The translations under genes were made by a program, and so were the position numbers. A stretch of DNA of 64,000 nt from an uncultured Phascolarctobacterium sp. (GTDB taxonomy: Bacteria > Bacillota > Negativicutes > Acidaminococcales > Acidaminococcaceae): positions 62,001 through 126,000 of the forward strand of contig CASFZG010000002.1 in assembly GCA_949299135.1 (NCBI GenBank), written 5' to 3'. Below the pieces are notes generated by a model, which did no database searches, was not told the origin of the DNA, and saw only the letters and a program-made list of their open reading frames with translations. This document shows, one piece after another, positions 53,491-61,621 of the stretch (the stretch's first letter is position 1; each line of letters begins with the position of its first letter).

Positions 53491-55083
53491 ATGGCTAAGT
53501 TTGCAATACAAACATTAGAATTTGATAAAGTAAAAGAAATGCTGGCAGGCAAAACGGCAACTTCGCTCGGGCGCGAACGCGTTATGAACATGCGCATTGA
53601 AAGCGATTTTGCCTCCGTAAAGCGTTTGCAGGAAGAAACTGCAGAAGCACTGCGCCTTTTGGACGACGGCAAGCGTTTTCCGTTTGGCGGGGCGTACAAC
53701 ATTCTGCCGCAGGTTAAACGTGCGCGCATAGGCAGCGTTTTAGAGCCGGAAGAATTAATGCAGGTAGGCACAACCTGCGAAGCGCTGCGCATGGTTAAGC
53801 AGTTTTTGGCGGACGAAGCGGAAATTGCGCCGCAGCTGGCAGAATATGCTGCCGGTTTGGAAGCCTTTCCCAAGCTTGAACGCCTTATTGCAAGCACGGT
53901 AAGCGAAAAAGGCGAAATTTTAGACAGCGCCAGTACCAAGCTTGCAGGGTTGCGTACCGGCGTGCAGGTTGCCAAAAACCGTGTGCGCGAAAAACTCGAC
54001 AGCATTCTGCATGACCCCAACAACCAGAAGTATTTTCAGGACGCGCTTGTTACCATGCGCGGCGACCGCTATGTAATACCAATCAAGCAGGAATACCGCT
54101 ATAATTTCCCCGGCGTGGTGCACGACCAGTCGGGCAGCGGCGCAACCCTGTTTATTGAACCGATGGCGGTTGTTAACCTGAATAACGATATTAAGCGTTA
54201 TCTTGCGCAGGAGCAGGAAGAAATAGAGCGAATCCTGCGTTCCATTTCCGGCATGGTCGGTGCGGATGCGGCCCGCATTACCCAGGCTATGGAACAGCTT
54301 ACGGAGCTTGATTTTATAGCCGCGCGCGCTTACCTTGCCCAGCAGCAAAAAGCCGTGCGCCCGGTTGTAAACATTGGCGTCGGCATAGAAATTGCCAAAG
54401 GCAGGCACCCGCTGTTAGACCCGCAAAAAGTTGTGCCGCTGGATATTGAAATCGGCGGCAGGTTTAACACGCTTTTAATTACCGGCCCTAACACCGGCGG
54501 CAAAACTGTTGCCTTAAAAACAGTGGGTCTTTTTATGCTGATGGTGCAGGCAGGCTTGTTTGTACCGGCTGTAAGCGCCAAAATGCCGGTTATCGGTGCG
54601 GTTTATGCCGATATTGGCGACGAGCAGAGCATTGAACAAAGTTTAAGTACCTTTTCCGGCCATATGACGAATATGGTGGAAATTTTAAAACAGGTAAAAG
54701 CAGGCGAACTGGTACTGATAGACGAACTGTGCGCAGGCACCGACCCTAACGAAGGCGCGGCGCTTGCCATGTCGATACTGGAACACCTGCACAAACGCGG
54801 CGTGCTTACAATAGTAACCACGCATTACAGCGAGCTTAAAACCTTTGCTTACGGGCGTCAGGGCATGGAAAATGCCAGCGTGGAATTCGACCCTGTTTCG
54901 CTGCGTCCTACCTACCGCCTGTTAATGGGCGTGCCGGGCAGCAGCAATGCGTTTAACATCAGCCGCAGGCTTGGCTTGGATGATGTTATTATTGAAAACG
55001 CGGGCAGCTTTTTAACGCAGGAACACGTATGGAAGGCGAAAGGCGCGAATACGAAACGCAAAACCGCGAAATACGCAGCTTAA
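53491..55083 (+). CDS. mutS2: MutS2, N-terminal part (frameshifted)
   Basis: 530 residues holding the MutS core and ATPase: clamp/lever helices, VHDQSGSGATLFIEP, Walker A TGPNTGGKTVALKT, and VLIDELCAGTDPNEGAAL (Walker B), then TTHYSELK. After FLTQEHV the frame runs into an unrelated KAKGANTKRKTAKYAA and stops. The rest of MutS2 continues in the -1 frame from 55029. MutS2 blocks recombination or rescues collided ribosomes. Either a 1-base indel (mutation or error) or a split gene explains the break. Confidence 0.88.
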   Translation: MAKFAIQTLEFDKVKEMLAGKTATSLGRERVMNMRIESDFASVKRLQEETAEALRLLDDGKRFPFGGAYNILPQVKRARIGSVLEPEELMQVGTTCEALRMVKQFLADEAEIAPQLAEYAAGLEAFPKLERLIASTVSEKGEILDSASTKLAGLRTGVQVAKNRVREKLDSILHDPNNQKYFQDALVTMRGDRYVIPIKQEYRYNFPGVVHDQSGSGATLFIEPMAVVNLNNDIKRYLAQEQEEIERILRSISGMVGADAARITQAMEQLTELDFIAARAYLAQQQKAVRPVVNIGVGIEIAKGRHPLLDPQKVVPLDIEIGGRFNTLLITGPNTGGKTVALKTVGLFMLMVQAGLFVPAVSAKMPVIGAVYADIGDEQSIEQSLSTFSGHMTNMVEILKQVKAGELVLIDELCAGTDPNEGAALAMSILEHLHKRGVLTIVTTHYSELKTFAYGRQGMENASVEFDPVSLRPTYRLLMGVPGSSNAFNISRRLGLDDVIIENAGSFLTQEHVWKAKGANTKRKTAKYAA

Positions 55084-55832
55084 AAGCCGAAAGCGAACGC
55101 ATTAAGCAGGAGCTTCAGCACCAGAAGCAGGAGCTTGAACACCGCAAAAACGAAATTCTGCGCAAAGCGCGCGAACAGGCAGACGAACTTTACCGCAGCA
55201 GCCGCCGCGAAACGGAAGCAGTTTTAAAAGAACTGCGCAAAATGAAAACCGATTTTGACGCCAAACAGTTGCAGGCAGCGGCAGAAGCAGCACGCAAAAA
55301 ACTGCAGAAAAGTTTTGCAGCCGAAACGCCCGTGCCGGAAGGCGAGCCTTTAACGCCGCAAACCGCAAAAGCAGGGCAGACGGTATTTTTAAAATCGCTC
55401 GGCAAGGACGGAACCATAATTGCCGTTAACGGCAGCGAAGTTACCGTGCAAATCGGTATTTTAAAAACCACCGTTAAGGCTAAAGACTGCATTGCCATGC
55501 GCGGCAAAGCAAAAAGCAACGCTGCGGAAGAAAACTTCGGCAAAAAACGCAAGGGCTTTGCGCACCAGTTCTTTGTGCAAAAAAGCATCGGCGCGCGCAC
55601 CGAAGTTGATGTGCGCGGCATGACGATGGATGAAGCAATTCCCGCCGTCGATAAGGCAATGGACGACGCGCTTTTAGCTGGGCTTACCAGCCTGCGCATT
55701 ATCCATGGCAAGGGCACGGGCGCGCTTAAAGCCGGGCTGACGGCGTACCTTTCCACGCACAGGGCGGTAAAATCGCTGGCGGAAGCGCCTTTAAGCGAAG
55801 GCGGCAGCGGCGCGACTATTATAAATTTTTAA
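55029..55832 (+). CDS. mutS2: MutS2, C-terminal part: coiled coil, KOW and Smr domains
   Basis: 267 residues: a charged coiled coil (REYETQNREIRSLKAESERI onward, to about 95), the KOW-like VFLKSLGKDGTIIAVNG, and an Smr nuclease domain with VDVRGMTMDEAI and LRIIHGKGTGAL. These complete the family order after the upstream ORF; 530 plus 267 minus the 18-codon overlap is about 780, full MutS2 length. AGGA at 55019-55022 sits 6 bases before this ATG, so separate translation is possible. Confidence 0.85.
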   Translation: MEGERREYETQNREIRSLKAESERIKQELQHQKQELEHRKNEILRKAREQADELYRSSRRETEAVLKELRKMKTDFDAKQLQAAAEAARKKLQKSFAAETPVPEGEPLTPQTAKAGQTVFLKSLGKDGTIIAVNGSEVTVQIGILKTTVKAKDCIAMRGKAKSNAAEENFGKKRKGFAHQFFVQKSIGARTEVDVRGMTMDEAIPAVDKAMDDALLAGLTSLRIIHGKGTGALKAGLTAYLSTHRAVKSLAEAPLSEGGSGATIINF

Positions 55833-55870
55833 GTATACAACCGTAAAACAATAAACAGCATATACAGATA

Positions 55871-55895
55871 ATATTTATTGTGCTACAATAAATAT
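55871..55895. promoter_or_regulatory. Inverted repeat over the lysC -10 region
   Basis: Perfect 10-bp arms ATATTTATTG (55871-55880) and CAATAAATAT (55886-55895) with a 5-base spacer. The TACAAT (55884-55889) -10-like element lies inside, so a bound regulator would block the promoter. Confidence 0.5.
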
Positions 55896-55923
55896 GGCAG
55901 TTAATTAATTTGGGGGGAACCTG

Positions 55924-57153
55924 ATGGCTATACTGGTAAAAAAATTCGGCGGCAGCTCCGTTGCCACGCCGGAAAAAATTCACGGCATTGTAGACAGGGT
56001 GCTGAAAGAAAAACAGCCGGACGATAAAGTCGTTATCGTCGTATCGGCAATGGGCGACAGCACCGACGACCTTTTGACATTGGCCGGGCGCGTCAACCCG
56101 GATATGCCCAAGCGCGAACTGGATATGCTGCTTGCAACCGGAGAGCAGGTAACCATCGCCTTAATGGCGGGCGCGTTCTGCGCCAAAGGTCAGCCTGCGG
56201 TATCCTTTACCGGCGCGCAGGCAGGCATACAAACCAATGATAAATACAGCAAGGCCAGCATTTTAAATGTTGAAGCCTCCCGCGTGCAGAAAGCGCTGGA
56301 CGAAGGCAAGGTTGTCATCGTGGCGGGCTTTCAGGGCATTACCGAAGGCGGCGACATTACCACGCTGGGGCGCGGCGGCAGCGATACTACAGCTGTTGCC
56401 ATTGCGGCAGGGCTTAACGCAGGCATCTGCGATATTTACACCGACGTGGACGGCGTTTACACAGCCGACCCGCGCATTGTGCCCAATGCCAAAAAACTTG
56501 ACGAAATTACCTTTGCGGAAATGCTGGAATTGGCAAGGCTTGGCGCAGGCGTAATGCAGCCGCGCGCTGTGGAATACGGTGAGCACAACGGCGTCGCTAT
56601 CCATGTGCGTTCAACATTTCACGAAGTACCGGGAACTATTATCAGGGGGGAATATACAGTGCAGGAGAAAAAATTTGTTATCCGCGGCGTAGCGCACGAC
56701 ACCAATGTTGCCAAACTTGCAGCACGGGGCGTGCCGGACGAACCGGGTGTAGCCTATAAAATTTTTGCGGCGCTGGCCGATGCCAACGTGGACGTTGACA
56801 TGATTGTACAAAGCGCCAGCGTACAGCAGAACAAAAACGATATACTCTTTACCGTAGCCAAAACCGATATGGCGGAAGCCCTTGGCGTTTTGGAAAAACT
56901 TAAGGCCGAGATGCCGTTTGACAAAGTGGACCTTGAAGTAAACGTAGCCAAGGTTTCCATCGTCGGCGCAGGCATGCTGGGCAGCCCGGGCATTGCAGCG
57001 GGCATGTTCGGCGCGCTGGCAGGCGCAGGCATCAACATCGGCGTAATCAGCACGTCCGAAATCAGCATTTCCTGCCTTGTACCGGCCGACGAGGTAAACA
57101 AAGCAGTCAATGCTATCCACAGCCATTTCTTTCCGCAGGAAGCGGGAAACTGA
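55924..57153 (+). CDS. lysC: Aspartate kinase
   Basis: 409 residues. VKKFGGSSVATPEKI is the kinase signature, TLGRGGSDTTAVAIAAG and YTDVDGVYTADPR complete the amino-acid kinase fold, and two ACT domains (about 265-409) give feedback control by lysine or threonine. It starts the aspartate pathway to lysine, threonine and methionine. GGGGGGAAC precedes the ATG. The aminotransferase follows 27 bases on. Confidence 0.95.
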   Translation: MAILVKKFGGSSVATPEKIHGIVDRVLKEKQPDDKVVIVVSAMGDSTDDLLTLAGRVNPDMPKRELDMLLATGEQVTIALMAGAFCAKGQPAVSFTGAQAGIQTNDKYSKASILNVEASRVQKALDEGKVVIVAGFQGITEGGDITTLGRGGSDTTAVAIAAGLNAGICDIYTDVDGVYTADPRIVPNAKKLDEITFAEMLELARLGAGVMQPRAVEYGEHNGVAIHVRSTFHEVPGTIIRGEYTVQEKKFVIRGVAHDTNVAKLAARGVPDEPGVAYKIFAALADANVDVDMIVQSASVQQNKNDILFTVAKTDMAEALGVLEKLKAEMPFDKVDLEVNVAKVSIVGAGMLGSPGIAAGMFGALAGAGINIGVISTSEISISCLVPADEVNKAVNAIHSHFFPQEAGN

Positions 57154-57180
57154 CTGATAAAAACTTAGGGGGTAATAACC

Positions 57181-58428
57181 ATGCTGACAAGTATTGCAGC
57201 CAACCACGCCAAAGGCAAATCCGCAGAAGATACAATTTTCGCGGCAAACGCAGCCTGCGTGGCCAGAGCTAAAGAAATCGGTGCAGCCAACGTAACCAAC
57301 GCCACCATCGGCGCAATTTTGGACGAGGACGAAAAACTCGTCTGCCTGCCGACGGTCGATAAGGTTTTCCGCAGCCTTTCCACCGATGAACTCATCGCTT
57401 ACGCACCTATCTCCGGCTTGCCGGATTATCTGGAAGAAGTTATCAACGCAGCCTTCGGCGACAGCAAACCGGAAGGCTACATGGCGGCAGTAGCTACCAG
57501 CGGCGGCACCGGCGTAATCCATCACGCTATCTGGAACTATATGGACGAAGGCGAAACCGCACTGACCAGCGACTGGTACTGGGACCCGTACAGCGTACTG
57601 TGCCAGGACATGGGCAGAAAGCTTGACACCTACACCATGCTGGACGAAAACAACAAATACAACCTGCCTGCCTTAAAAGCCAAGGTTGAAGAAATTTTAA
57701 GCAAGCAGAAAAGCCTGCTCCTCATCATCAACACCCCGGCGCATAACCCCACCGGCTACAGCCTGACGGAAGATGATTTGCAGGGCGTTATCGACATCTT
57801 AAAAGCTGCAACCGACGGCAACGGCAAAACCGCAACCCTGCTTTTGGATATCGCTTACATCGACTATGCGGGCGAACGCCAGGAAGTGCGCAAATTCTTC
57901 AAAAAACTTTCCGGCCTGCCCGAAAACATTTTAACCATTGTTGCTTACAGCATGTCCAAAGGTTTTACCATGTACGGCCAGCGCACCGGCGCGATGATTG
58001 GCGTATCCAGCTCCAAAGCTGTTATTGATGAATTTAAAGGCATCAACCAGTACACCAGCCGTGCAACCTGGTCCAACATCAACCGCCCGGCCATGAAAAC
58101 GCTGGCAACGGTTTACAAAGACCCGCAGCTTCTGGCAGCAGTGCAGAAAGAACGCAACGACTACTACCAGATGATTAAAGCCCGCGCTGACCTCTTTATG
58201 AAAGAAGCCAACGAATGCGGACTGAAATGCCTGCCTTACATTGCAGGTTTCTTCCTGTCCATTCCGGACAGCGACCCGGAAGCAGTATGCAATAAACTGC
58301 ACGAGGACAACATTTTTGCCGTACCGCTCAAAGCAGGTATCCGTATCGCACTGTGCGCAGTACCGCTGAAAAAAATCGGCGGCATGGCGGCAAAAATTAA
58401 AGCAGCCCAGGATGCAGTACATAAATAA
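57181..58428 (+). CDS. Class I/II aminotransferase (aromatic/aspartate type)
   Basis: 415 residues of fold-type I PLP enzyme. ATSGGTGVIHHAIWNY binds the cofactor phosphate, INTPAHNPTGYSLT is the conserved Asn motif, and YSMSKGFTMYGQRTGAMIG carries the Schiff-base Lys and downstream Arg region. The N-terminal part is unlike ordinary AspC and resembles aromatic aminotransferases. Codon use is strongly biased to GCC/ACC-type codons, suggesting high expression. It sits directly after lysC and before the cysteine desulfidase-family gene. Confidence 0.9.
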   Translation: MLTSIAANHAKGKSAEDTIFAANAACVARAKEIGAANVTNATIGAILDEDEKLVCLPTVDKVFRSLSTDELIAYAPISGLPDYLEEVINAAFGDSKPEGYMAAVATSGGTGVIHHAIWNYMDEGETALTSDWYWDPYSVLCQDMGRKLDTYTMLDENNKYNLPALKAKVEEILSKQKSLLLIINTPAHNPTGYSLTEDDLQGVIDILKAATDGNGKTATLLLDIAYIDYAGERQEVRKFFKKLSGLPENILTIVAYSMSKGFTMYGQRTGAMIGVSSSKAVIDEFKGINQYTSRATWSNINRPAMKTLATVYKDPQLLAAVQKERNDYYQMIKARADLFMKEANECGLKCLPYIAGFFLSIPDSDPEAVCNKLHEDNIFAVPLKAGIRIALCAVPLKKIGGMAAKIKAAQDAVHK

Positions 58429-58487
58429 TTAAAATAATAATGAGTTTAACGAGGGGAATCTTGATATAAGAAAAGGAGAGATGGATT

Positions 58488-59768
58488 GTGAATAAGACAG
58501 ACATGAAGTACAAAGCTTATATTCAGATTCTGGAGGAGGAGCTCAAACCCGCAATGGGCTGTACCGAGCCGATTTCTTTAGCCTATGCGGCGGCAGTTGC
58601 AGCAAGATACATGGACGGGCTGCCCGACAAAGTATTGGTTGAAGCAAGCGGCAGTATCATTAAAAACGTAAAATCGGTAATCGTCCCCAACACCAACCAC
58701 ATGAAAGGCATTCCCGTTGCGGCTGCGGCAGGCATTGTAGCCGGCAACCCGGATAAAGAGCTGGAAGTTCTGGCTGACGTAACTCCGGAACAGATTGCCC
58801 AAATGCAGGAGTTTTTGAAAAACACCGAAATTACCACCAAACATATCGAACTCGGCTGCACCTTCGATATCATCATCACCCTGTATCAGGGCGAACATTA
58901 CGTAAAAGTACGTATCGCCAATGACCACACCAACGTAGTGCTGATTGAAAAAGACGGCGAAAAGATTAAATACATCCCCGTTAACGGCGAAACTAACGAA
59001 GGCCTTACCGACAGAACCCTGCTGAACATGGCCGACATTTATGATTTTGCCAACACCGTGGATATTGAAGACATTAAAGCGCTGCTTGACCAGCAGATTA
59101 AATGCAACATGGCTATCGCCGAAGAGGGCCTGAAAAACAGCTACGGCTCCAACATCGGCAGCACTCTGCTTGCTATGGCAGGCGAAAACCCGGACGTACG
59201 TACCCGTGCACGTGCTATGGCTGCAGCAGGTAGCGACGCCCGCATGAACGGCTGCGAAATGCCGGTTGTAATCTGCTCCGGCAGCGGCAACCAGGGCATG
59301 ACCACTTCCATTCCGGTAATTGTTTACGCTAAAGAGCTTAAAGTAAGCGACGAAAAACTTTACCGCGCACTGGCACTGGCCGACCTTGTAACAATCCACG
59401 AAAAAACTCCTATCGGCGTACTTTCCGCTTTCTGCGGCGCAGTAAGCGCAGGCGCGGGCGCAGGTGCAGGCATTGCTTATCTGCATGGCGCAACGCTGGA
59501 CGAAATCTGCCACACCGTTTCCAACGCGGTAGGCGTAACCAGCGGCATGATCTGCGACGGTGCAAAAGCAAGCTGCGCAGGCAAAATTGCCAACTCCATC
59601 GAAGCAGCCATCATCGGCTACAATATGTGCAAAACCAATAATAACTATCAGGGCGGCGACGGCATTATCGGCGAAGATATCGAAGAAACCCTCGCCAACG
59701 TCGGCACCCTTGCTAAAAAAGGCATGGAAAAAACCAACGAAGTTATTATTGACATCATGATTAAATAA
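58488..59768 (+). CDS. L-cysteine desulfidase family protein (CyuA/YhaM, UPF0597)
   Basis: 426 residues. GCTEPISLAYAAAVAARYM, LPDKVLVEASGSIIKNVKSV, and CSGSGNQGMTTSIPV with further cysteines (SGMICDGAKASCAGKIA) are the UPF0597/CyuA pattern, related to Fe-S serine dehydratase alpha subunits. Such enzymes break cysteine to pyruvate, ammonia and sulfide with a 4Fe-4S cluster. The start is GTG 58488, placed by AAGGAG at 58473-58478. A terminator repeat follows. Confidence 0.88.
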   Translation: MNKTDMKYKAYIQILEEELKPAMGCTEPISLAYAAAVAARYMDGLPDKVLVEASGSIIKNVKSVIVPNTNHMKGIPVAAAAGIVAGNPDKELEVLADVTPEQIAQMQEFLKNTEITTKHIELGCTFDIIITLYQGEHYVKVRIANDHTNVVLIEKDGEKIKYIPVNGETNEGLTDRTLLNMADIYDFANTVDIEDIKALLDQQIKCNMAIAEEGLKNSYGSNIGSTLLAMAGENPDVRTRARAMAAAGSDARMNGCEMPVVICSGSGNQGMTTSIPVIVYAKELKVSDEKLYRALALADLVTIHEKTPIGVLSAFCGAVSAGAGAGAGIAYLHGATLDEICHTVSNAVGVTSGMICDGAKASCAGKIANSIEAAIIGYNMCKTNNNYQGGDGIIGEDIEETLANVGTLAKKGMEKTNEVIIDIMIK

Positions 59769-59780
59769 CCCCGTTTAAAA

Positions 59781-59816
59781 ACTAAAACCCCGGTACTTTT
59801 GTGCCGGGGTTTTGTG
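59781..59816 (+). terminator. Terminator, repeat copy 3
   Basis: ACCCCGGTAC/GTGCCGGGGT hairpin with T-tail, the third copy of the terminator also found at 45405 and 46213. Confidence 0.85.
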
Positions 59817-59867
59817 CGTTGTGGGGGAGTGGTTTTAAAGGTCATTATGTTATTAGGTTTCCTTTTT

Positions 59868-59875
59868 TGTATACA
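59868..59875. promoter_or_regulatory. TGTATACA palindrome, possible GntR site
   Basis: An 8-bp palindrome of the GT-N-TAC-type core bound by many FadR/FCD GntR regulators, about 25 bases upstream of the -35 of the nitrilase promoter. The GntR gene lies 3 kb downstream. Confidence 0.35.
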
Positions 59876-59897
59876 TACTTTAAATTTTACAAACCTA

Positions 59898-59926
59898 TTG
59901 CAGTAATTTTAAAAATCCGTTATACT
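59898..59926 (+). promoter_or_regulatory. Promoter of the nitrilase-DUF2848 operon
   Basis: TTGCAG (59898-59903), 17 bases, TATACT (59921-59926). The likely start near 59933 is followed at once by an AT-rich palindromic stretch, GATATATCAGATATC..., to ATATC at 59964. Confidence 0.7.
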
Positions 59927-59965
59927 AAAATTAAAGATATATCAGATATCGTATATTAAATATCT

Positions 59966-60072
59966 TGCGCTGTTCCTTTATAAGCAAATAGGAAAAATGT
60001 TTGCAGAAAAGGATGGCGCACGTAAAAAATAAGCAATGGCGCTTTTGCAAACATAGGCAAAGGCGCATTTTT
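59966..60072 (+). ncRNA. Structured leader RNA of unknown class (riboswitch-like)
   Basis: TGCGC (59966-59970) pairs with GCGCA (60016-60020), and TTCCT (59973-59977) with AGGAA (59990-59994). ATGTTTGCA (59997-60005) is exactly complementary to TGCAAACAT (60046-60054). That 9-bp stem excludes the terminator GCGCTTT...GC/GC-AAA-G-GCGC (60039-60066), which has a five-T tail. It matches no riboswitch class I know, and sits before a catabolic operon. Confidence 0.5.
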
Positions 60073-60094
60073 AAATTTAGGAGGCGGTGAAGGA

Positions 60095-60889
60095 ATGAAG
60101 AAAAAAATTGCTCTTATCCAGATGGATGTAGCTATGGCAGAACCGGAAAAAAACTATGCACATGCTGTGGAACTTATGGAAAAAGCAATGCAGCATGAGC
60201 CTGATATTCTGGTATTGCCGGAAACTTTAAATGTTGGTTTTTTCCCGACGGAAAATTTGCAGGCATTAAGTGATGTTAACGGTGCAAAAACCAAAGAAGT
60301 ATTCGGCGGTTTTGCCAGAAAACATGGGGTAAACATCGTTGCAGGCAGTGTTGCCAATGTTAAGAACGGCGTTGTTTACAATACGGCTTATGTATTTAAC
60401 CGTGATGGCGAATGCGTTTGTGAATACGATAAGGTGCACGGCTTTACACCGTCAAATGAGCATGAATATTTTAAAGGCGGCACGGAAGTTAAATTATTCA
60501 AACTGGACGGCATCGCTTGTTCAATGGTAATCTGCTATGATGTGCGTTTTCCGGAACTTATCCGTACAGCAACCGTACAGGGAGTGGATTTGTTCTTCAT
60601 TCCGGCGCAATGGCCGCTTATCCGTAAGCTGCACTGGGTAACGCTCAATACGGCACGAGCCATTGAAAACCAGATGTATCTGTGCGCAGTAAACGGCTGC
60701 GGTTATGCAGGTGAAGCTAAATATGGCGGCAATTCACTGCTTATCAGCCCGTGGGGCGAAGAAATATGCCACTTAGGTACGGAAGAAGAAATCCAGGTTG
60801 GCGAAATTGATTTGGATGTTATTAAAGGTATCCGCGAAAGCATTAATGTTTTCCGTGACCGTAAACCAGAATATTACCATGTAAATTAA
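60095..60889 (+). CDS. Carbon-nitrogen hydrolase (nitrilase superfamily)
   Basis: 264 residues with the catalytic triad in context: Glu in ILVLPETLN, Lys in CEYDKVHGF and Cys in MVICYDVRFPEL. The fold resembles NIT2/omega-amidase-like amidases rather than true nitrilases, so a linear amide is the likelier substrate. GGAGG precedes the ATG with slightly long spacing. It is first in an operon with a DUF2848 protein and a permease. Confidence 0.9.
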   Translation: MKKKIALIQMDVAMAEPEKNYAHAVELMEKAMQHEPDILVLPETLNVGFFPTENLQALSDVNGAKTKEVFGGFARKHGVNIVAGSVANVKNGVVYNTAYVFNRDGECVCEYDKVHGFTPSNEHEYFKGGTEVKLFKLDGIACSMVICYDVRFPELIRTATVQGVDLFFIPAQWPLIRKLHWVTLNTARAIENQMYLCAVNGCGYAGEAKYGGNSLLISPWGEEICHLGTEEEIQVGEIDLDVIKGIRESINVFRDRKPEYYHVN

Positions 60890-60902
60890 GGAGGAAACAG
60901 CA

Positions 60903-61574
60903 ATGAAATTTAATGTAGTAAGCAAAAACGGCACCCGTCAGGAAGAAATGGAATTGAAAAGCCTGTTGGTAGTTGGCTTTGCAGGCAAAGATATTGAAAA
61001 AACGATGGAGCATATCCGCGAGCTGGAAGCAGAAGGCGTAAAATGCCCGCGCAAGGTACCTGTTTTGTATCAGTGTGACCCGCAGATTGTAACCGAAAAG
61101 GATGAAATCGAAGTTATCGGCCACAAAACCAGCGGTGAAGTTGAATATCTTATTTTGGTTAAAGACGGCAAATATTATATCGGCGTAGGCAGCGACCATA
61201 CCGACCGCGATTTGGAAGCAATCAGCATCCATAAATCCAAACAGGTTTGCCTTAAACCTTATGCCCATGATTTTTGGGAATATGACGAAATTAAAGACCA
61301 TTTTGACGATATTAAACTGGTATCCAGCCAGGTGGTTGATGGCAAAACCGTTGAATACCAGAGCGGTGTGACCAGCGATTTACTGCCGATGCAGCACATT
61401 ATTGACGAGCTTAAAAAAGAAGTTGATGTTGATAACAGCCTGATTTACACAGGTACCGTGCCTTTAAAAGACGGCTTTAAATTTGGCGAGGCATTCAGCT
61501 GCAAACTGGTTGATGAAAAGATGAACCGCGAAATTTGCCTGAGCTATAAAGTTAAAGTTATTGAGGAACATTAA
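60903..61574 (+). CDS. DUF2848 family protein
   Basis: 223 residues. EGVKCPRKVPVLYQCDPQIVTEKDEIEVIGHKTSGEVEYLIL, then GVGSDHTDRDLEA and KPYAHDFWEYDEIKDHFDDI, fit DUF2848, whose core resembles the fumarylacetoacetase fold. No reaction is known for the family. It lies 13 bases after the nitrilase with AAGGAGG, so the two probably act in sequence. Confidence 0.8.
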   Translation: MKFNVVSKNGTRQEEMELKSLLVVGFAGKDIEKTMEHIRELEAEGVKCPRKVPVLYQCDPQIVTEKDEIEVIGHKTSGEVEYLILVKDGKYYIGVGSDHTDRDLEAISIHKSKQVCLKPYAHDFWEYDEIKDHFDDIKLVSSQVVDGKTVEYQSGVTSDLLPMQHIIDELKKEVDVDNSLIYTGTVPLKDGFKFGEAFSCKLVDEKMNREICLSYKVKVIEEH

Positions 61575-61621
61575 TAATTTTAATGGTTAAGCTGTAATGT
61601 GGATTAAAAGGAAGTGAAGAA

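Noticed and set aside
55000-55035. Programmed -1 frameshift in mutS2
   Set aside because: No X-XXY-YYZ slippery sequence or following pseudoknot is evident at the junction; a simple indel or independent initiation at 55029 explains it better.
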